A DNA stretch of 64,000 nucleotides from Xanthocytophaga flava (GCA_030068525.1 JASJOS010000007.1:1-64000); one strand, 5' to 3'; shown: positions 9,678-19,814, counted from the stretch's first letter. The notes: generated by a model not told the origin, from the sequence alone. Numbers and translations: made by a program.

Positions 9678-9737
9678 AAATACAAATGCTCAGATGCTCT
9701 ATTGCTAAGCATCTGAGCATTTGTATTTTTATTGAAC
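9669..9737. terminator. Shared terminator: 30-bp perfect inverted repeat covering both stop codons
   Basis: Arms 9669-9698 and 9708-9737 are perfectly complementary over 30 bp, with a 9-nt loop (CTATTGCTA). Each arm contains the last codon or two and the TAA of one of the two convergent genes, so both proteins end in Val-Gln. The arms contain AATAAAAATAC, which supplies the T-tract for termination on either strand. Confidence 0.85.
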
Positions 9738-11270
9738 AACAGTGCTTACAGATGCTCGGTATAATTCGTATTCCCGGATCAATGCCTTGTAAAGCATCTC
9801 GCTGATAATCATGGCACCTTTGGGAGTAAAGTGTATGAAATCATGCTTAGCCAAGGCAGGTTTGGCAAATACCCAGCTAGGCATAGAGTTCTGTCCACCC
9901 ATAGCCACATAGGTATCCCAGAATGCACAACCAGCCTTAAATGCTGCTTTTCGTTGTGCATCTCTGATTTTTTCAATGTTTGGATAGGATGCATAAGATT
10001 CTCCTGCCCGACGTGACATATCGGAAACACCAATAACCAGGATAGATGCATTGGGTGCTAGTTCCTTGAATAGCTTTAATTGTCGATATAAGGATTGTTC
10101 ATACCATGAATAATCCTTTTGTACATAGGGTACTATATTTACACCAAACTGAAGGATAATCATCCGTACATTCAATGCCTTGATCTGAGCTCCCAGTAAG
10201 CTTTTATTCATACGCGTAAAATCCACTCCAGAACTTCCTCTAAAAGGAATGTTATCTACTGCTACTCCTTTTTCACAATCCAAACAGGCAGCATATAAAT
10301 CCGGACTTGGAGTTCCCCTAAAGGTAAGTGTTAACTTATCAAAATCTTTCTTTAATCGGTGTGAATAGATATGGAACTGGGAGGAAGTGTCTAACCTGGC
10401 ATGTTGCGTACTATCAAAACCTTCCTGAACTGTTACCTGAAAAGGTGCCTGTGGATTACGATATAAAAGTTTTAATACCTGAGCTTGTTTATCCTTTGGA
10501 TAGCCTCTCTTCAATTCAGCATAGGAAACCAATACGCCAGGATCTTTGCGGGGTACATAGATTGCATGTTGAGAAGTATCCCTAATGGTATCTATTTTCA
10601 TAGCAAAGTATTCATTCTTTGCAGATCGGTTAGCACTCGAATACCTGAAAACAGCACCCATTACACCATAACTATCCGCATCAGCCTTCTTATATCCATT
10701 ACTGTACACAAACAATTTTTGCCATTCAGGATCTGAGTACTGAGCTATTGACATTCGGCTCCCCACTACATCAAGCAAAGGGACAAGACCTACACCACAC
10801 CCACCAAAACGCTGCTGAAGCCGGCTTCTGAGATAGGAGGAAATGCGGTCTCCCTCAATCTGTGAATCTCCATAATGCAAAACACGGATCAATTGATTTC
10901 CAGACGCTTCTCTTAGAGCTGAAAAGAAGTTATTCATCACTGTTGTATCTTCTTCAGGAAATTGAAGTCTATACTGACTTTCTACAGGTAGATTCAGTGC
11001 TTTCACAGTGTCCAGCACTGTCTTTTGAGTGTCTATCTTCTCTGTAGCCGGTTCCTGGGTAACTAGCGAATCGGCAGTTGGAAGTTGAGATGTAATCGCA
11101 GAAATATCGACATATGTATCCTTTGGCTTCTCGATCAGGCTCTTTAATGAAAAAGAACGAAATGTCAATGCATCATAGATACGGATCTCAGGAGGCAAAA
11201 GAGTAAGTACAATTGCAAGAAAAACGGCAATGTAAATAAGCAGTAATAGAGGTCTTAATGGTTTGATCAT
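9729..11270 (-). CDS. Membrane-anchored SGNH/GDSL-hydrolase-fold protein
   Basis: 513 residues. A single N-terminal transmembrane helix (about residues 8-26) is followed by a linker and an SGNH-type domain. Visible blocks are VLHYGDSQIEGDR (block I, Asp-Ser), QFGVN (block III-like) and HDFIHFTPKGA (Asp-x-x-His block V). The family is often found with MBOAT acyltransferases for surface polysaccharide acetylation, but no such partner is adjacent. The fold assignment is good; the substrate is unknown. Confidence 0.8.
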   Translation of the reverse strand: MIKPLRPLLLLIYIAVFLAIVLTLLPPEIRIYDALTFRSFSLKSLIEKPKDTYVDISAITSQLPTADSLVTQEPATEKIDTQKTVLDTVKALNLPVESQYRLQFPEEDTTVMNNFFSALREASGNQLIRVLHYGDSQIEGDRISSYLRSRLQQRFGGCGVGLVPLLDVVGSRMSIAQYSDPEWQKLFVYSNGYKKADADSYGVMGAVFRYSSANRSAKNEYFAMKIDTIRDTSQHAIYVPRKDPGVLVSYAELKRGYPKDKQAQVLKLLYRNPQAPFQVTVQEGFDSTQHARLDTSSQFHIYSHRLKKDFDKLTLTFRGTPSPDLYAACLDCEKGVAVDNIPFRGSSGVDFTRMNKSLLGAQIKALNVRMIILQFGVNIVPYVQKDYSWYEQSLYRQLKLFKELAPNASILVIGVSDMSRRAGESYASYPNIEKIRDAQRKAAFKAGCAFWDTYVAMGGQNSMPSWVFAKPALAKHDFIHFTPKGAMIISEMLYKALIREYELYRASVSTVVQ

Positions 11271-11441
11271 ACCAATTTATTCAATCTTTATCCAAAACAC
11301 CTGATAATGGTCTGTGTTTAGCGAGCAAAGATAGTAATACAAATTGGGAACTATCAAATGGTTAGCATTCAATTATTTGTAAGAATACCATCTAAAAAAT
11401 TCAAATGTTCTATATACCTACTCATATAAGCTGCAGGTTTC

Positions 11442-12905
11442 TTATTTCTTCTCAGAAATTAATCTGGCAGTGCCAGACATACTATCATCTCCCAGATTAA
11501 TTTCTGTCTCAGGTAATGCTTTTTGTAGTTCAGCAGCTCCTTGTGGAGTCACTTTGGTCTGCCACAGGTATAGCTTCTTTAGTTTTTTTAAAGAAGCAAG
11601 TTCTTTCAGGCCTATATCTGAGACTGAAGTACCTATCAGGTTTAAGTATTCGAGAGAGTTGAGTCCTTTGATCTTCTTCAGATCTACATCTGTAATATTG
11701 GTATATTCCAGATGCAACCGAGTCAGGTTATTAAATTTACCAATTTCTGTAATTGTTTTTTCTCCAATGGCAAGGTGGCTCATTTTAAGCCAGATGGTTT
11801 GCAGGGAAACAGGTGATAATAAAGTGGCCTTTTCATCTGTAAAAGTCTTGACATTAATGAAACTGATTTCAAGTAAATTATTTTCCTGAGCAATAGGCAT
11901 TACAAATACATTTATCTTCCTTAATGCATCTATTGCTTTCGCATCTGCCTTAGGAACATTAATTATGTCAGGCTTATCTTCTTTGTTCTCAGTATTTGCC
12001 CCACTTATAAAAGATGCGAGTACAGGCTTCATATCTTCACTAACTGTCAAATCTGAAATCTTTTTATTAAAAGGCGCACCCTCATTAATCCACCATATAA
12101 GCATTGCCATCTGATTGTCGCTTAGCTGCGTTTTGCCTTTAGGAGGCATATGATCATCATCTTCCAGTGGCAGGTGTATTCTTTTAATCATTTCACTATC
12201 TTCAGCTTTACCAGCGACCAGAATAGGACCATTCTTGCCACCTTTTAGAAGCATCTTAGGTGTATCCATACGCAAATCTCCTTTTTGTTTCTCTGGATTG
12301 TGGCAACTAATACAGGTTTGCTCCAAGGCAGGTTGTACTAAATCTTCAAATACCAGTGCCTGATTAATATCTGTAATTTTCCGGGTAGTTTGTTTTTCTT
12401 TTTTCTGAACAGGAAGCCCGGCTAGTGACCGAATAGGTTGAGGCATGTATTGTGTCAGATAGTCAGACCCATGTGTCAGGTTGCCACCATAGTGCCCTGC
12501 CGCAAAAATAAGAAATACACAGCCTGTAAAAATAGGAGTATAGATCTTATGTAGAATAGTAGTCTGGCTTCGTTTTAGAAAATACGCAAACCAGCACGAA
12601 GCAGCGACGCCATAACCCAGCCACTCATGTGTTTTAAGAGATACTTTGTCATAGCCACCACTTTTTGATAACATAAAACCTGCTATACAAGCTACTGTGG
12701 CACCTAGTGCTCCCCATAACAGAATAAAGCTATTGGCTTCCCGTAATGATTGTAATTTGGGAGATCTGGCAAACACTTCAATAATAGCTGCCATAATCAC
12801 CATGCCAATAGGAAAATGAACAATCAGAGGATGGAACCGCCCCAGAAATAAGATCCATTCAGGTATATTTTCAATCTGTCCTAAAATTGGTGTTATGGTA
12901 AACAT
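11442..12905 (-). CDS. DUF2231 membrane protein with planctomycete-type cytochrome c and LRR-like tail
   Basis: 487 residues in three parts. Residues 1-165 form a DUF2231-like membrane domain (FHPLIVHFPIGMVIM, then several helices). Residues about 180-280 form a PSCyt1-type cytochrome c domain with a heme site, CISCH, and HMPPKGKTQL, whose Met could be the distal ligand. Residues about 330-475 are short leucine-rich-repeat-like units (LTRLHLEYTNITDVDL, LEYLNLIGTSVSDIGL). It is third in an operon with the DUF1501 and DUF1549/DUF1553 genes, and probably couples that system to membrane electron transfer. This role is inferred. Confidence 0.82.
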   Translation of the reverse strand: MFTITPILGQIENIPEWILFLGRFHPLIVHFPIGMVIMAAIIEVFARSPKLQSLREANSFILLWGALGATVACIAGFMLSKSGGYDKVSLKTHEWLGYGVAASCWFAYFLKRSQTTILHKIYTPIFTGCVFLIFAAGHYGGNLTHGSDYLTQYMPQPIRSLAGLPVQKKEKQTTRKITDINQALVFEDLVQPALEQTCISCHNPEKQKGDLRMDTPKMLLKGGKNGPILVAGKAEDSEMIKRIHLPLEDDDHMPPKGKTQLSDNQMAMLIWWINEGAPFNKKISDLTVSEDMKPVLASFISGANTENKEDKPDIINVPKADAKAIDALRKINVFVMPIAQENNLLEISFINVKTFTDEKATLLSPVSLQTIWLKMSHLAIGEKTITEIGKFNNLTRLHLEYTNITDVDLKKIKGLNSLEYLNLIGTSVSDIGLKELASLKKLKKLYLWQTKVTPQGAAELQKALPETEINLGDDSMSGTARLISEKK

Positions 12906-12926
12906 GCAGAATGTAAAATCGAATTG

Positions 12927-14423
12927 TTACACTAAAATTTTTGTAATTACTTTTCCATGTACATCTGTCAGACGAAAATTTCGTCCCTGGAATGGATAGG
13001 TAAGCTTTTCATGGTTAAAGCCCAAACAATGCAGAATAGTAGCCTGGAGATCATAGATATCTGTTCGGTCTTTGATACCATAATATCCGATTTCATCGGT
13101 TTCTCCATGTGAGTATCCTGACTTTATACCTCCTCCAGCCATCCAGACTGTGAATGCTTCAGTATGATGATCTCTTCCTTTAAACTCCATTTGTTTTCCT
13201 TCCCGGTTCTCCTGCATTGGAGTACGACCAAATTCTGCTCCCCATACAACCAGCGTTTCATCCAATAGCCCACGCATTTTCAAATCTTTCAGCAACGCAG
13301 TAATGGGTTTGTCTATGTTATGACACAGCGTAGAAAAACCTTTGTCCAATGCATTTGATGGATCATTGCCATGTGAATCCCATCCCCAGTCAAAGAGTTG
13401 TACAAAACGTACTCCCCGTTCGGTTAGTCTACGAGCTAACAGACAATTGTTAGCAAAAGAAGATTTTCCGGGTTCAGTTCCATACATTTCATGAACCCAT
13501 TGAGGTTCGTCCTTAATATCCATCACCTCAGGTACTGATATCTGCATCTTAAATGCCATCTCGTATTGAGAAATTCTGGAGATTGTTTCCGGATCACCAG
13601 TTTCTTCATGCTGAATACGATTTATATCATTGATAGCTTGTAAAGAAGCTTTTCGCAAATCCCTATCCATACCTTCCGGATTAGCTACATATAGTACGGG
13701 CTCACCCTTGCTACGGCATTCTACTCCCTGGTATACTGTTGGCAGAAACCCAGATCCGTAACCTGCTTTACCAGCATCAGGTGCTTTGCCTCCTGAGAGC
13801 AATACAATAAACCCTGGTAAGTTTTCATTTTCAGATCCTAGTCCATACGTAACCCATGCCCCCATACTCGGTCTTCCTAACCTGGCATTACCAGTTTGTA
13901 TCAGCAGTTGAGCAGGAGCATGGTTAAACTGGTCTGTATGCATCGCTTTCAAAAATGAAACATCATCTACCATACTCGCAAATTCTGGTAAATGATGAGA
14001 TACCCACGCCCCTGATTGTCCATATTGCTTAAACTGGGCTTGCGGCCCCAACATTTTAGGCACACCCTTGATAAAAGCAAATCGCTTTCCTTCCAGAAGT
14101 GAAGGAGGACATAACTGTCCATCTAGTTTTTGAAGCTCAGGTTTGTAGTCAAATAGCTCTAACTGAGAGGGTGCACCAGCCATATGCAAAAAGATGACAC
14201 GTTTGGCTTTCGGGGCAAAGTGAGAGGGCAAAGGAGCAAACGGCCTTGATAAATCTCTTACAATGCCGGAAACCTGTTCCTGTGACGGCTTTTTATCTGC
14301 AAAACACCCTGTCAAAGATGCTAAGGCCATAGCACCAATACCTGTAGTACATTTTGAGAGAAAATGCCGACGGGTCATATATTCAGTTTGACGCTGGATA
14401 GCTTCTAAAAATAATGGATTCAT
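12927..14423 (-). CDS. DUF1501 (sulfatase-like fold) protein with Tat-type leader
   Basis: 498 residues. The N-terminus MNPLFLEAIQRQ, then TRRHFLSKCTTGIGAMALA, carries a twin-arginine motif and hydrophobic stretch, so export by Tat is likely. The long leader before the RR is usual for this family and supports the 14423 start. The rest matches DUF1501: VIFLHMAGAPSQLELFDYKP, the LKAMHTDQFNHAPAQ segment, WDSHG, VVWGAEFGRTP and GRDHHTEAF. The family has an alkaline-phosphatase/sulfatase-like fold, and its reaction is not established. It lies 41 bp downstream of the PSD1 gene and 22 bp upstream of the cytochrome gene. Confidence 0.9.
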   Translation of the reverse strand: MNPLFLEAIQRQTEYMTRRHFLSKCTTGIGAMALASLTGCFADKKPSQEQVSGIVRDLSRPFAPLPSHFAPKAKRVIFLHMAGAPSQLELFDYKPELQKLDGQLCPPSLLEGKRFAFIKGVPKMLGPQAQFKQYGQSGAWVSHHLPEFASMVDDVSFLKAMHTDQFNHAPAQLLIQTGNARLGRPSMGAWVTYGLGSENENLPGFIVLLSGGKAPDAGKAGYGSGFLPTVYQGVECRSKGEPVLYVANPEGMDRDLRKASLQAINDINRIQHEETGDPETISRISQYEMAFKMQISVPEVMDIKDEPQWVHEMYGTEPGKSSFANNCLLARRLTERGVRFVQLFDWGWDSHGNDPSNALDKGFSTLCHNIDKPITALLKDLKMRGLLDETLVVWGAEFGRTPMQENREGKQMEFKGRDHHTEAFTVWMAGGGIKSGYSHGETDEIGYYGIKDRTDIYDLQATILHCLGFNHEKLTYPFQGRNFRLTDVHGKVITKILV

Positions 14424-14463
14424 AAAATATTCCCCTCTTTGTATTTTTTAGATCTCAATTCCA

Positions 14464-17262
14464 TCATTCCTTCATAATAAACTCATCTAAGTTCATAATG
14501 GCATTGGCAACAATAGTTAGACATGCTAAATGTCTTTGATCAGTACTTACAGAGGTATTCAATACAACTGCTTGCATAATTTCTTTCCTATCAGGATGTT
14601 TACCCAAAATCTTTGCAATTTCATCCGGATTCTTTCTATAATATAGATCTGCATTCTGATACAATTTCAGTAATACTTTTGCTATTCGAGTATTGCCATT
14701 TTTAAGTAAGGCTCTTTTGTAACCATAGAGCAATTGGTCTGATATGCTCCCTCTACTGTTTTGCATTTGGGAGGCAAGGCCTCTGGCTGCTGAGATAAAA
14801 ACCGTATCATTAAGTGTCACCAATGCCTGTAAAGGCGTATTAGTCCGGATGCGACGTGAGACACAGACTTCCCGTCCGGCAGCATCAAAAGTCATCAAAG
14901 ACGGATAAGGGCTTGAACGTCGCCAGAATGTATACAACGCGCGTCTGAATGCATCTTCACCAGCACTTGTCTTCCATTGTTCTCCACTATACACCACCTG
15001 CCACACCCCATCAGGTTGTGGGGGCATAACGCTTTTGCCATACATCTTTTTACTTAATAATCCACTAACTGCCAGTGCCTGATCTCTGACCTGTTCAGCA
15101 CTGAGACGAACTCTTGGTCCACGTGCCAGGTATCGGTTAGCAGGATCTTTGCTAATCAGTAGTTTACTAGCAACAGATGATTGCTGATAAGTTGCAGACA
15201 TAACAATCTGTTGAAGAAGTTTTTTAATACTCCAGTGAAAATCAGTTTGAAACGATATAGCCAGATAATCCAATAACTCTGGATGTGAAGGTTTTGCGCC
15301 CTGTGATCCAAAATCTTCTAATGTTTCTACAATACCTGTCCCAAATAGTTGCTCCCAAAATCTATTTACTGTTACTCTGGCAGTTAAGGAATTGTCTTTA
15401 CTAACTAACCATTTGGCTAACCCCAAACGATCTGAAGAATAACTGGCAAAGCTACTTAAAAATTTAGGTGTAATAGGCTGCACCTCTTTTCCTTTTGTTA
15501 ACCAGTTACCACGCTCAAATACAAACGATTTACGCTTAAAGTTAGCTGGATTTTCCTGCATAACCGGTGTGTAGTCTATTTCTGATCGGTTAAGTATTGC
15601 AAGAAGTGTATCTTTTATTGGAGCAAAGTCGGCATGATCCGAACCTGGTATTTTATTCATAAAATAAAGCCATCGAAATGAGGCTGCATAATCCTGTATA
15701 TTTTTAGTCTTAGGATTATAGGCAATAAAATACAAAGTATGCTTTCCATTTACTGGCTTCAGATCGATAAGCATTTTTCGGAAACTCCAGGCTCCAGGTT
15801 TCTTTTCATTTTTAAAAGTAGCTTCAGCAATAACGTCTCCATCTAGCTTGTCTTTTCGTATTTCTAAACGACAATCGTTACCACCAAAACCCGCATTTAA
15901 TACTATATGGCGTTTGCCTGTAAGATCAACATTTTTGACTCGTGCAAAACCTGTATGTCCAATACCCATAAACTTCCCATCCATAAGAGCAGCATTGGTC
16001 AATGTATCAAATGTATGGGGATGTATTTTTGGCTCTGCAATACTAAATAGCTGATCAATCTCAGAAAGACCGTTAGACTTTTCCGATGGTGAGGTATAGG
16101 CACCGATCCATTTTTTCAGGGAATTTATTTTCTCCTGATCAGCAGGGTTATATTGTGCTAACACAGGTGTTTCATCTGGCACATCTTCATCCCTGGAGTT
16201 ATTGAAAAAGGCCATTGATTGATAAAACTCTTCATGTCTTACAGGATCATAAGGGTGACTATGACATTGGACACATCCCATAGTGGTTCCCTGCCAGACT
16301 TCCCAGGTATTATTGACCCGATCAATTACAGAAGTAGTACGAAACTCCTCATCGTCAGTACCCCCTTCATCGTTATTGGTAGTATTTCGATGATAGGCAG
16401 TCGCGATAAGTTGACTTTCACTTGGGTTTGATAGTAAATCGCCTGCCAGTTGTTCTATTGTAAACTGATCAAAAGGTTTATCTTCATTAAAGGAGTTGAT
16501 TACATAATCACGGTATCGCCAGATATTGCGTGGCTGGTCTTTTTCATACCCACGGCTATCTGCATATCGGGCCAAGTCCAGCCACATAGCAGCCCACCGC
16601 TCTCCAAAATGTGGAGAAGCTAGCAATCTATCCACCTGCTTCTGATACGCATTTACAGAGGAGTCAACCAGAAACTCTGTCAGTTCTTTTTCTGTTGGAG
16701 GCAAACCAATTAAATCCATGCTCAATCGACGCAGAAGTGTAGTCTTATCCGCCTGTGGGGCTGGATTTAGATGTACTGTTTTAAGTTTCTGATAGATAAA
16801 ATTATCAATAACATTATTACCCCAGGTAGTATCTATGGTTGGAATTTCAGGTTTTACTGGCTTCAGGTATGCCCAATGATCCTGCCAGTTAGCACCATCA
16901 GCAATCCACTGTCGTAATATTTCGATTTCTTCTGGCTTTAGTGGTTCTGCATGATAGGGCATCCGCTCTTCCGGATCAGCATGTACCAGCCTCTTCATAA
17001 ACTCACTGTCATCCGGATCACCAGGTATAATTGCAGGTTTTCCAGACTTTGTTGGTTTTAAGGCATCTTCACGAGAAAACAGACTAAATCCACCACTTTC
17101 TTTTACACCACCATGACAAGAAATACACTTTGTATTTATAATAGGACGCACCTCTGCATTGAAGTCTACCTCTTTATGTGGTCTTACCCATAAAAAAATA
17201 AGGACAGCCAAACCACCAATACTGCCAACCAGAAAGTTCCTTCTGCGTTTACTCATAAACAC
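14464..17262 (-). CDS. Planctomycete-type cytochrome c / DUF1549 / DUF1553 protein
   Basis: 932 residues, first gene of a three-gene operon. An N-terminal anchor (about 10-27) is followed by a PSCyt1 cytochrome domain with CISCHGG (about 40-120). A DUF1549 domain (about 155-360) ends in a second heme-type motif, CVQCHSHPYDP. Next is a CBM6-like beta-sandwich insert (about 410-550) around HIVLNAGFGGNDC. The C-terminal DUF1553 domain (about 600-870) includes RVTVNRFWEQLFGTGIVET, GSQGAKPSHPELLD and NTPLQALVTLND. These proteins are abundant in Planctomycetes and Verrucomicrobia and are linked to sugar or sulfated polysaccharide breakdown, but their reaction is unproven. Confidence 0.9.
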   Translation of the reverse strand: MFMSKRRRNFLVGSIGGLAVLIFLWVRPHKEVDFNAEVRPIINTKCISCHGGVKESGGFSLFSREDALKPTKSGKPAIIPGDPDDSEFMKRLVHADPEERMPYHAEPLKPEEIEILRQWIADGANWQDHWAYLKPVKPEIPTIDTTWGNNVIDNFIYQKLKTVHLNPAPQADKTTLLRRLSMDLIGLPPTEKELTEFLVDSSVNAYQKQVDRLLASPHFGERWAAMWLDLARYADSRGYEKDQPRNIWRYRDYVINSFNEDKPFDQFTIEQLAGDLLSNPSESQLIATAYHRNTTNNDEGGTDDEEFRTTSVIDRVNNTWEVWQGTTMGCVQCHSHPYDPVRHEEFYQSMAFFNNSRDEDVPDETPVLAQYNPADQEKINSLKKWIGAYTSPSEKSNGLSEIDQLFSIAEPKIHPHTFDTLTNAALMDGKFMGIGHTGFARVKNVDLTGKRHIVLNAGFGGNDCRLEIRKDKLDGDVIAEATFKNEKKPGAWSFRKMLIDLKPVNGKHTLYFIAYNPKTKNIQDYAASFRWLYFMNKIPGSDHADFAPIKDTLLAILNRSEIDYTPVMQENPANFKRKSFVFERGNWLTKGKEVQPITPKFLSSFASYSSDRLGLAKWLVSKDNSLTARVTVNRFWEQLFGTGIVETLEDFGSQGAKPSHPELLDYLAISFQTDFHWSIKKLLQQIVMSATYQQSSVASKLLISKDPANRYLARGPRVRLSAEQVRDQALAVSGLLSKKMYGKSVMPPQPDGVWQVVYSGEQWKTSAGEDAFRRALYTFWRRSSPYPSLMTFDAAGREVCVSRRIRTNTPLQALVTLNDTVFISAARGLASQMQNSRGSISDQLLYGYKRALLKNGNTRIAKVLLKLYQNADLYYRKNPDEIAKILGKHPDRKEIMQAVVLNTSVSTDQRHLACLTIVANAIMNLDEFIMKE

Positions 17263-17438
17263 TAATGATACGCTGTTTATAGAATCAGAAAATAGAAAGA
17301 AGAAATACTATTGCTTTAGAGATTTTGCTTGAGGAAAATTTTTGGACTCACACCAAATATAACGATTTTACATTACACTTTTCTTTTTTCAAGATTATTT
17401 AGCAAGATAGTTTATTCCGATACTGCTTTCTAAAAGAA

Positions 17439-17465
17439 AAGGCAACCCATTAGATGAGTTGCCTT
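17439..17465 (-). terminator. Terminator of the APC permease gene
   Basis: Stem AAGGCAACCCAT / ATGAGTTGCCTT with one mismatch and a 3-nt loop. On the minus strand it is followed by TTCTTTT. It lies 28 bp past the permease stop. Confidence 0.75.
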
Positions 17466-17492
17466 ACGTCAAACTTGTTATCTTTTTTATTC

Positions 17493-19178
17493 TCAGATAC
17501 TTTGCATTTTGGTATTAGCCAGTTTGCTTTTCTTATAACCGTAAGCAAAATAAATAACCAAGCCAATGATTAACCAAATAACAAACATAATCCAGTTGGA
17601 TAATCCTAATTCTGTCATCAGATAAAGATTGGTTAAGATTCCCAATACAGGAATAAGCAGAAAGTCATAGAGGAAACTCAGTACAGCCAGCACTAACCAT
17701 GTAATCCAGAAAACGACTAACAATGGCTTTTCTTCTAATGTCTGGATATAGTTTTCCTGTTTTAGAGCAAAATATAATCCAATACCAAACAGTAGCCCTA
17801 CAATATACTTTCCACTGATGCGAGGCATCTTAAATTTAGAATCTTTGCTCAGTCCTTTCTTATCCATATACAATACACCTCCACATACCATAATAAAAGC
17901 AAAGAAAGTACCGACACTTGTCAAGTCAACAAAGAACTGCATATCTAGAAATAAGGAGGGAATTGCTACTAATAAACCTGTAATAATAGTAGCAAAGCCT
18001 GGAGTTTTGTATGTAGGATGAATTTCACTGAACTTCTTCCACAACAGTCCATCCCGACTCATCGTCATCCATATACGTGGTTGGCCCAATTGATATACCA
18101 GCAAGGCACTGGTAATAGCTACTACAGCACTTACAGAAATCACACCCGCAATAAAATCCATATTTACTCTGGAGAAAACATAAGCCAATGGATCATCTAC
18201 TTTTAAATCTTTATAGTTAACCATACCTGTAAGCACCAAGGTAATGATAACATATAAGGTTGTACAAATGATTAAGGAGTAAATCATGGCTCTGGGCAAA
18301 TCTCTTTGGGGATTACTACATTCTTCAGCAGTTGTAGAGATAGAGTCAAATCCAATAAAAGCAAAGAATACTGCCGCAACGCTACTCAAGACACCATTTA
18401 CACCATTTGGAGCAAAAGGAGACCAATTTTCAGGTTTTACAAAAAAGGCTCCTGCAAAAATCACCAGTAAGATTACAGCTAGTTTTAATACTACCAGGAT
18501 ATTACTGGTTGTGCGAGATTCTTTAATTCCCATATATACGAGCCATGTAACCAAAGCAGTAATTATCCCTGCAGGAAGGTCAAGCAATACTTTAACACCT
18601 CCAATAGAAGGTGCATTCTGGTAAGCCTCAGCCAGAATGTGTGTATTAGAAGGCAGCTCATTCAAGGTATTATTCTGAATAGCCTCCTGCATCTCTGCAA
18701 ATGCTCTACCAGAAGAGATTGGGTCTGTAGTAATCCATCGAGGCAGTTCTACGCCAAATCCACTAAGCATTGAAGAAAAATATTCTGACCAGGAAATGGC
18801 TACCACCATATTAGAAACTGCATATTCCAGAATCAATGCCCATCCAATTATCCAGGCAAATATTTCGCCAAAGGAAACATAGGCATAGGTATAAGCACTA
18901 CCACTTACTGGAACAGTAGATGCGAACTGGGCATAACATAAAGCGGTAAATACACAGGCAATTGCTACAAAGACAAACAATAAGGAAACTGCAGGCCCGC
19001 CATTAAAACTCGCACGCCCAATGGTACTGAAAATACCAGCGCCAATAATAGCTGCAATACCAAAAGATGTTAAGTCTCTGACTTTAAGCATTCGGTTCAA
19101 TCCACCATGCTCGCTTTCACGTGTACTCAGATCTGTCAGAATCTGACCAACAGTTTTTTTTCGGAATAAATTTTTCAC
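17493..19178 (-). CDS. APC-superfamily amino-acid permease (CAT type)
   Basis: A 561-residue inner-membrane transporter with 12-14 hydrophobic helices. It opens with LTSFGIAAIIGAGIFSTIG, the helix 1 glycine motif that binds the substrate backbone in APC transporters. It continues with VPVSGSAYTYAYVSFGE and an amphipathic segment FIGFDSISTTAEE, both characteristic of cationic amino-acid transporter-like permeases. A large hydrophilic loop (about 150-200) separates two early helices. Substrate specificity cannot be read from sequence. It is a single gene with its own terminator. Confidence 0.9.
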   Translation of the reverse strand: MKNLFRKKTVGQILTDLSTRESEHGGLNRMLKVRDLTSFGIAAIIGAGIFSTIGRASFNGGPAVSLLFVFVAIACVFTALCYAQFASTVPVSGSAYTYAYVSFGEIFAWIIGWALILEYAVSNMVVAISWSEYFSSMLSGFGVELPRWITTDPISSGRAFAEMQEAIQNNTLNELPSNTHILAEAYQNAPSIGGVKVLLDLPAGIITALVTWLVYMGIKESRTTSNILVVLKLAVILLVIFAGAFFVKPENWSPFAPNGVNGVLSSVAAVFFAFIGFDSISTTAEECSNPQRDLPRAMIYSLIICTTLYVIITLVLTGMVNYKDLKVDDPLAYVFSRVNMDFIAGVISVSAVVAITSALLVYQLGQPRIWMTMSRDGLLWKKFSEIHPTYKTPGFATIITGLLVAIPSLFLDMQFFVDLTSVGTFFAFIMVCGGVLYMDKKGLSKDSKFKMPRISGKYIVGLLFGIGLYFALKQENYIQTLEEKPLLVVFWITWLVLAVLSFLYDFLLIPVLGILTNLYLMTELGLSNWIMFVIWLIIGLVIYFAYGYKKSKLANTKMQSI

Positions 19179-19424
19179 GGATGAGATGTTTCTACAGAAG
19201 AAAGGTTTGGTTTTTAGTTGGCTAAAAATAAATATTCTTTGTTACAATAAAATATCTTACATGATTTTCGTTTTACTTTCGATTACACTTTTCATATTCT
19301 TAAAGCAAATTTAGTAATATTACATTAGCTGAGTATGAATGCACTATATCAACAGATTTAGTAAAATACATCTTTTTCATCTATTACCAAGATTTTGTCT
19401 TTTAAAAGATATTATTTTATAGCT

Positions 19425-19709
19425 ATGGACATAAAGAAATATACACGAATTGTCTTATTGGGATTAGTATTATTGACTATTCCTTTCTCGGCACACAGTC
19501 AGCGGAAGAAAAAAAATAAGGACAATGCTGCCTATATGGAGGCTGATGCCCGAGGTGCAGCCACTGCGTCCAGAAAAACCCCTGATCCATTTGGGTTTCT
19601 AAAGGGTAACGACCAGCACAAAAAGAATAAAGATTGTGGGTGTCCAGGTACAAAAAAGGGAGAAAGACAACGTCGTAAAGAATTTAAAGCCCATCGCAAG
19701 AGAAAATAA
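19425..19709 (+). CDS. Small lysine/arginine-rich exported protein
   Basis: 94 residues from the ATG at 19425 (MDIKKYTRIVLLGLVLLTIPFSAHSQ, a signal peptide ending at a typical A-x-S-Q site). The ten residues before this in the open frame would spoil the signal, so I exclude them. The mature part is very basic: RKKKNKDN, then a segment with PDPFGFLKG, then DCGCPGTKKGERQRR and a lysine/arginine tail. It has two close cysteines (CGC). I do not recognise a family. A similar small protein is encoded at 26236-26625. Confidence 0.65.
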   Translation: MDIKKYTRIVLLGLVLLTIPFSAHSQRKKKNKDNAAYMEADARGAATASRKTPDPFGFLKGNDQHKKNKDCGCPGTKKGERQRRKEFKAHRKRK

Positions 19710-19806
19710 TTCCTGACAATCTGCATTTTACAACCACAAATACAATAAATTGATAATTCTGACAGACTTTTTTTTGCAACCTGTTTTTAATTATTAATTG
19801 TATTTC

Positions 19807-19814
19807 TATATTTG
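19807..19814 (+). promoter_or_regulatory. -7 box of the SRP RNA promoter
   Basis: TATATTTG is an exact match to the Bacteroidota TAnnTTTG box. It ends 5 bp before the first paired base of the SRP RNA. No well-placed -33 TTG is visible. Confidence 0.65.
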
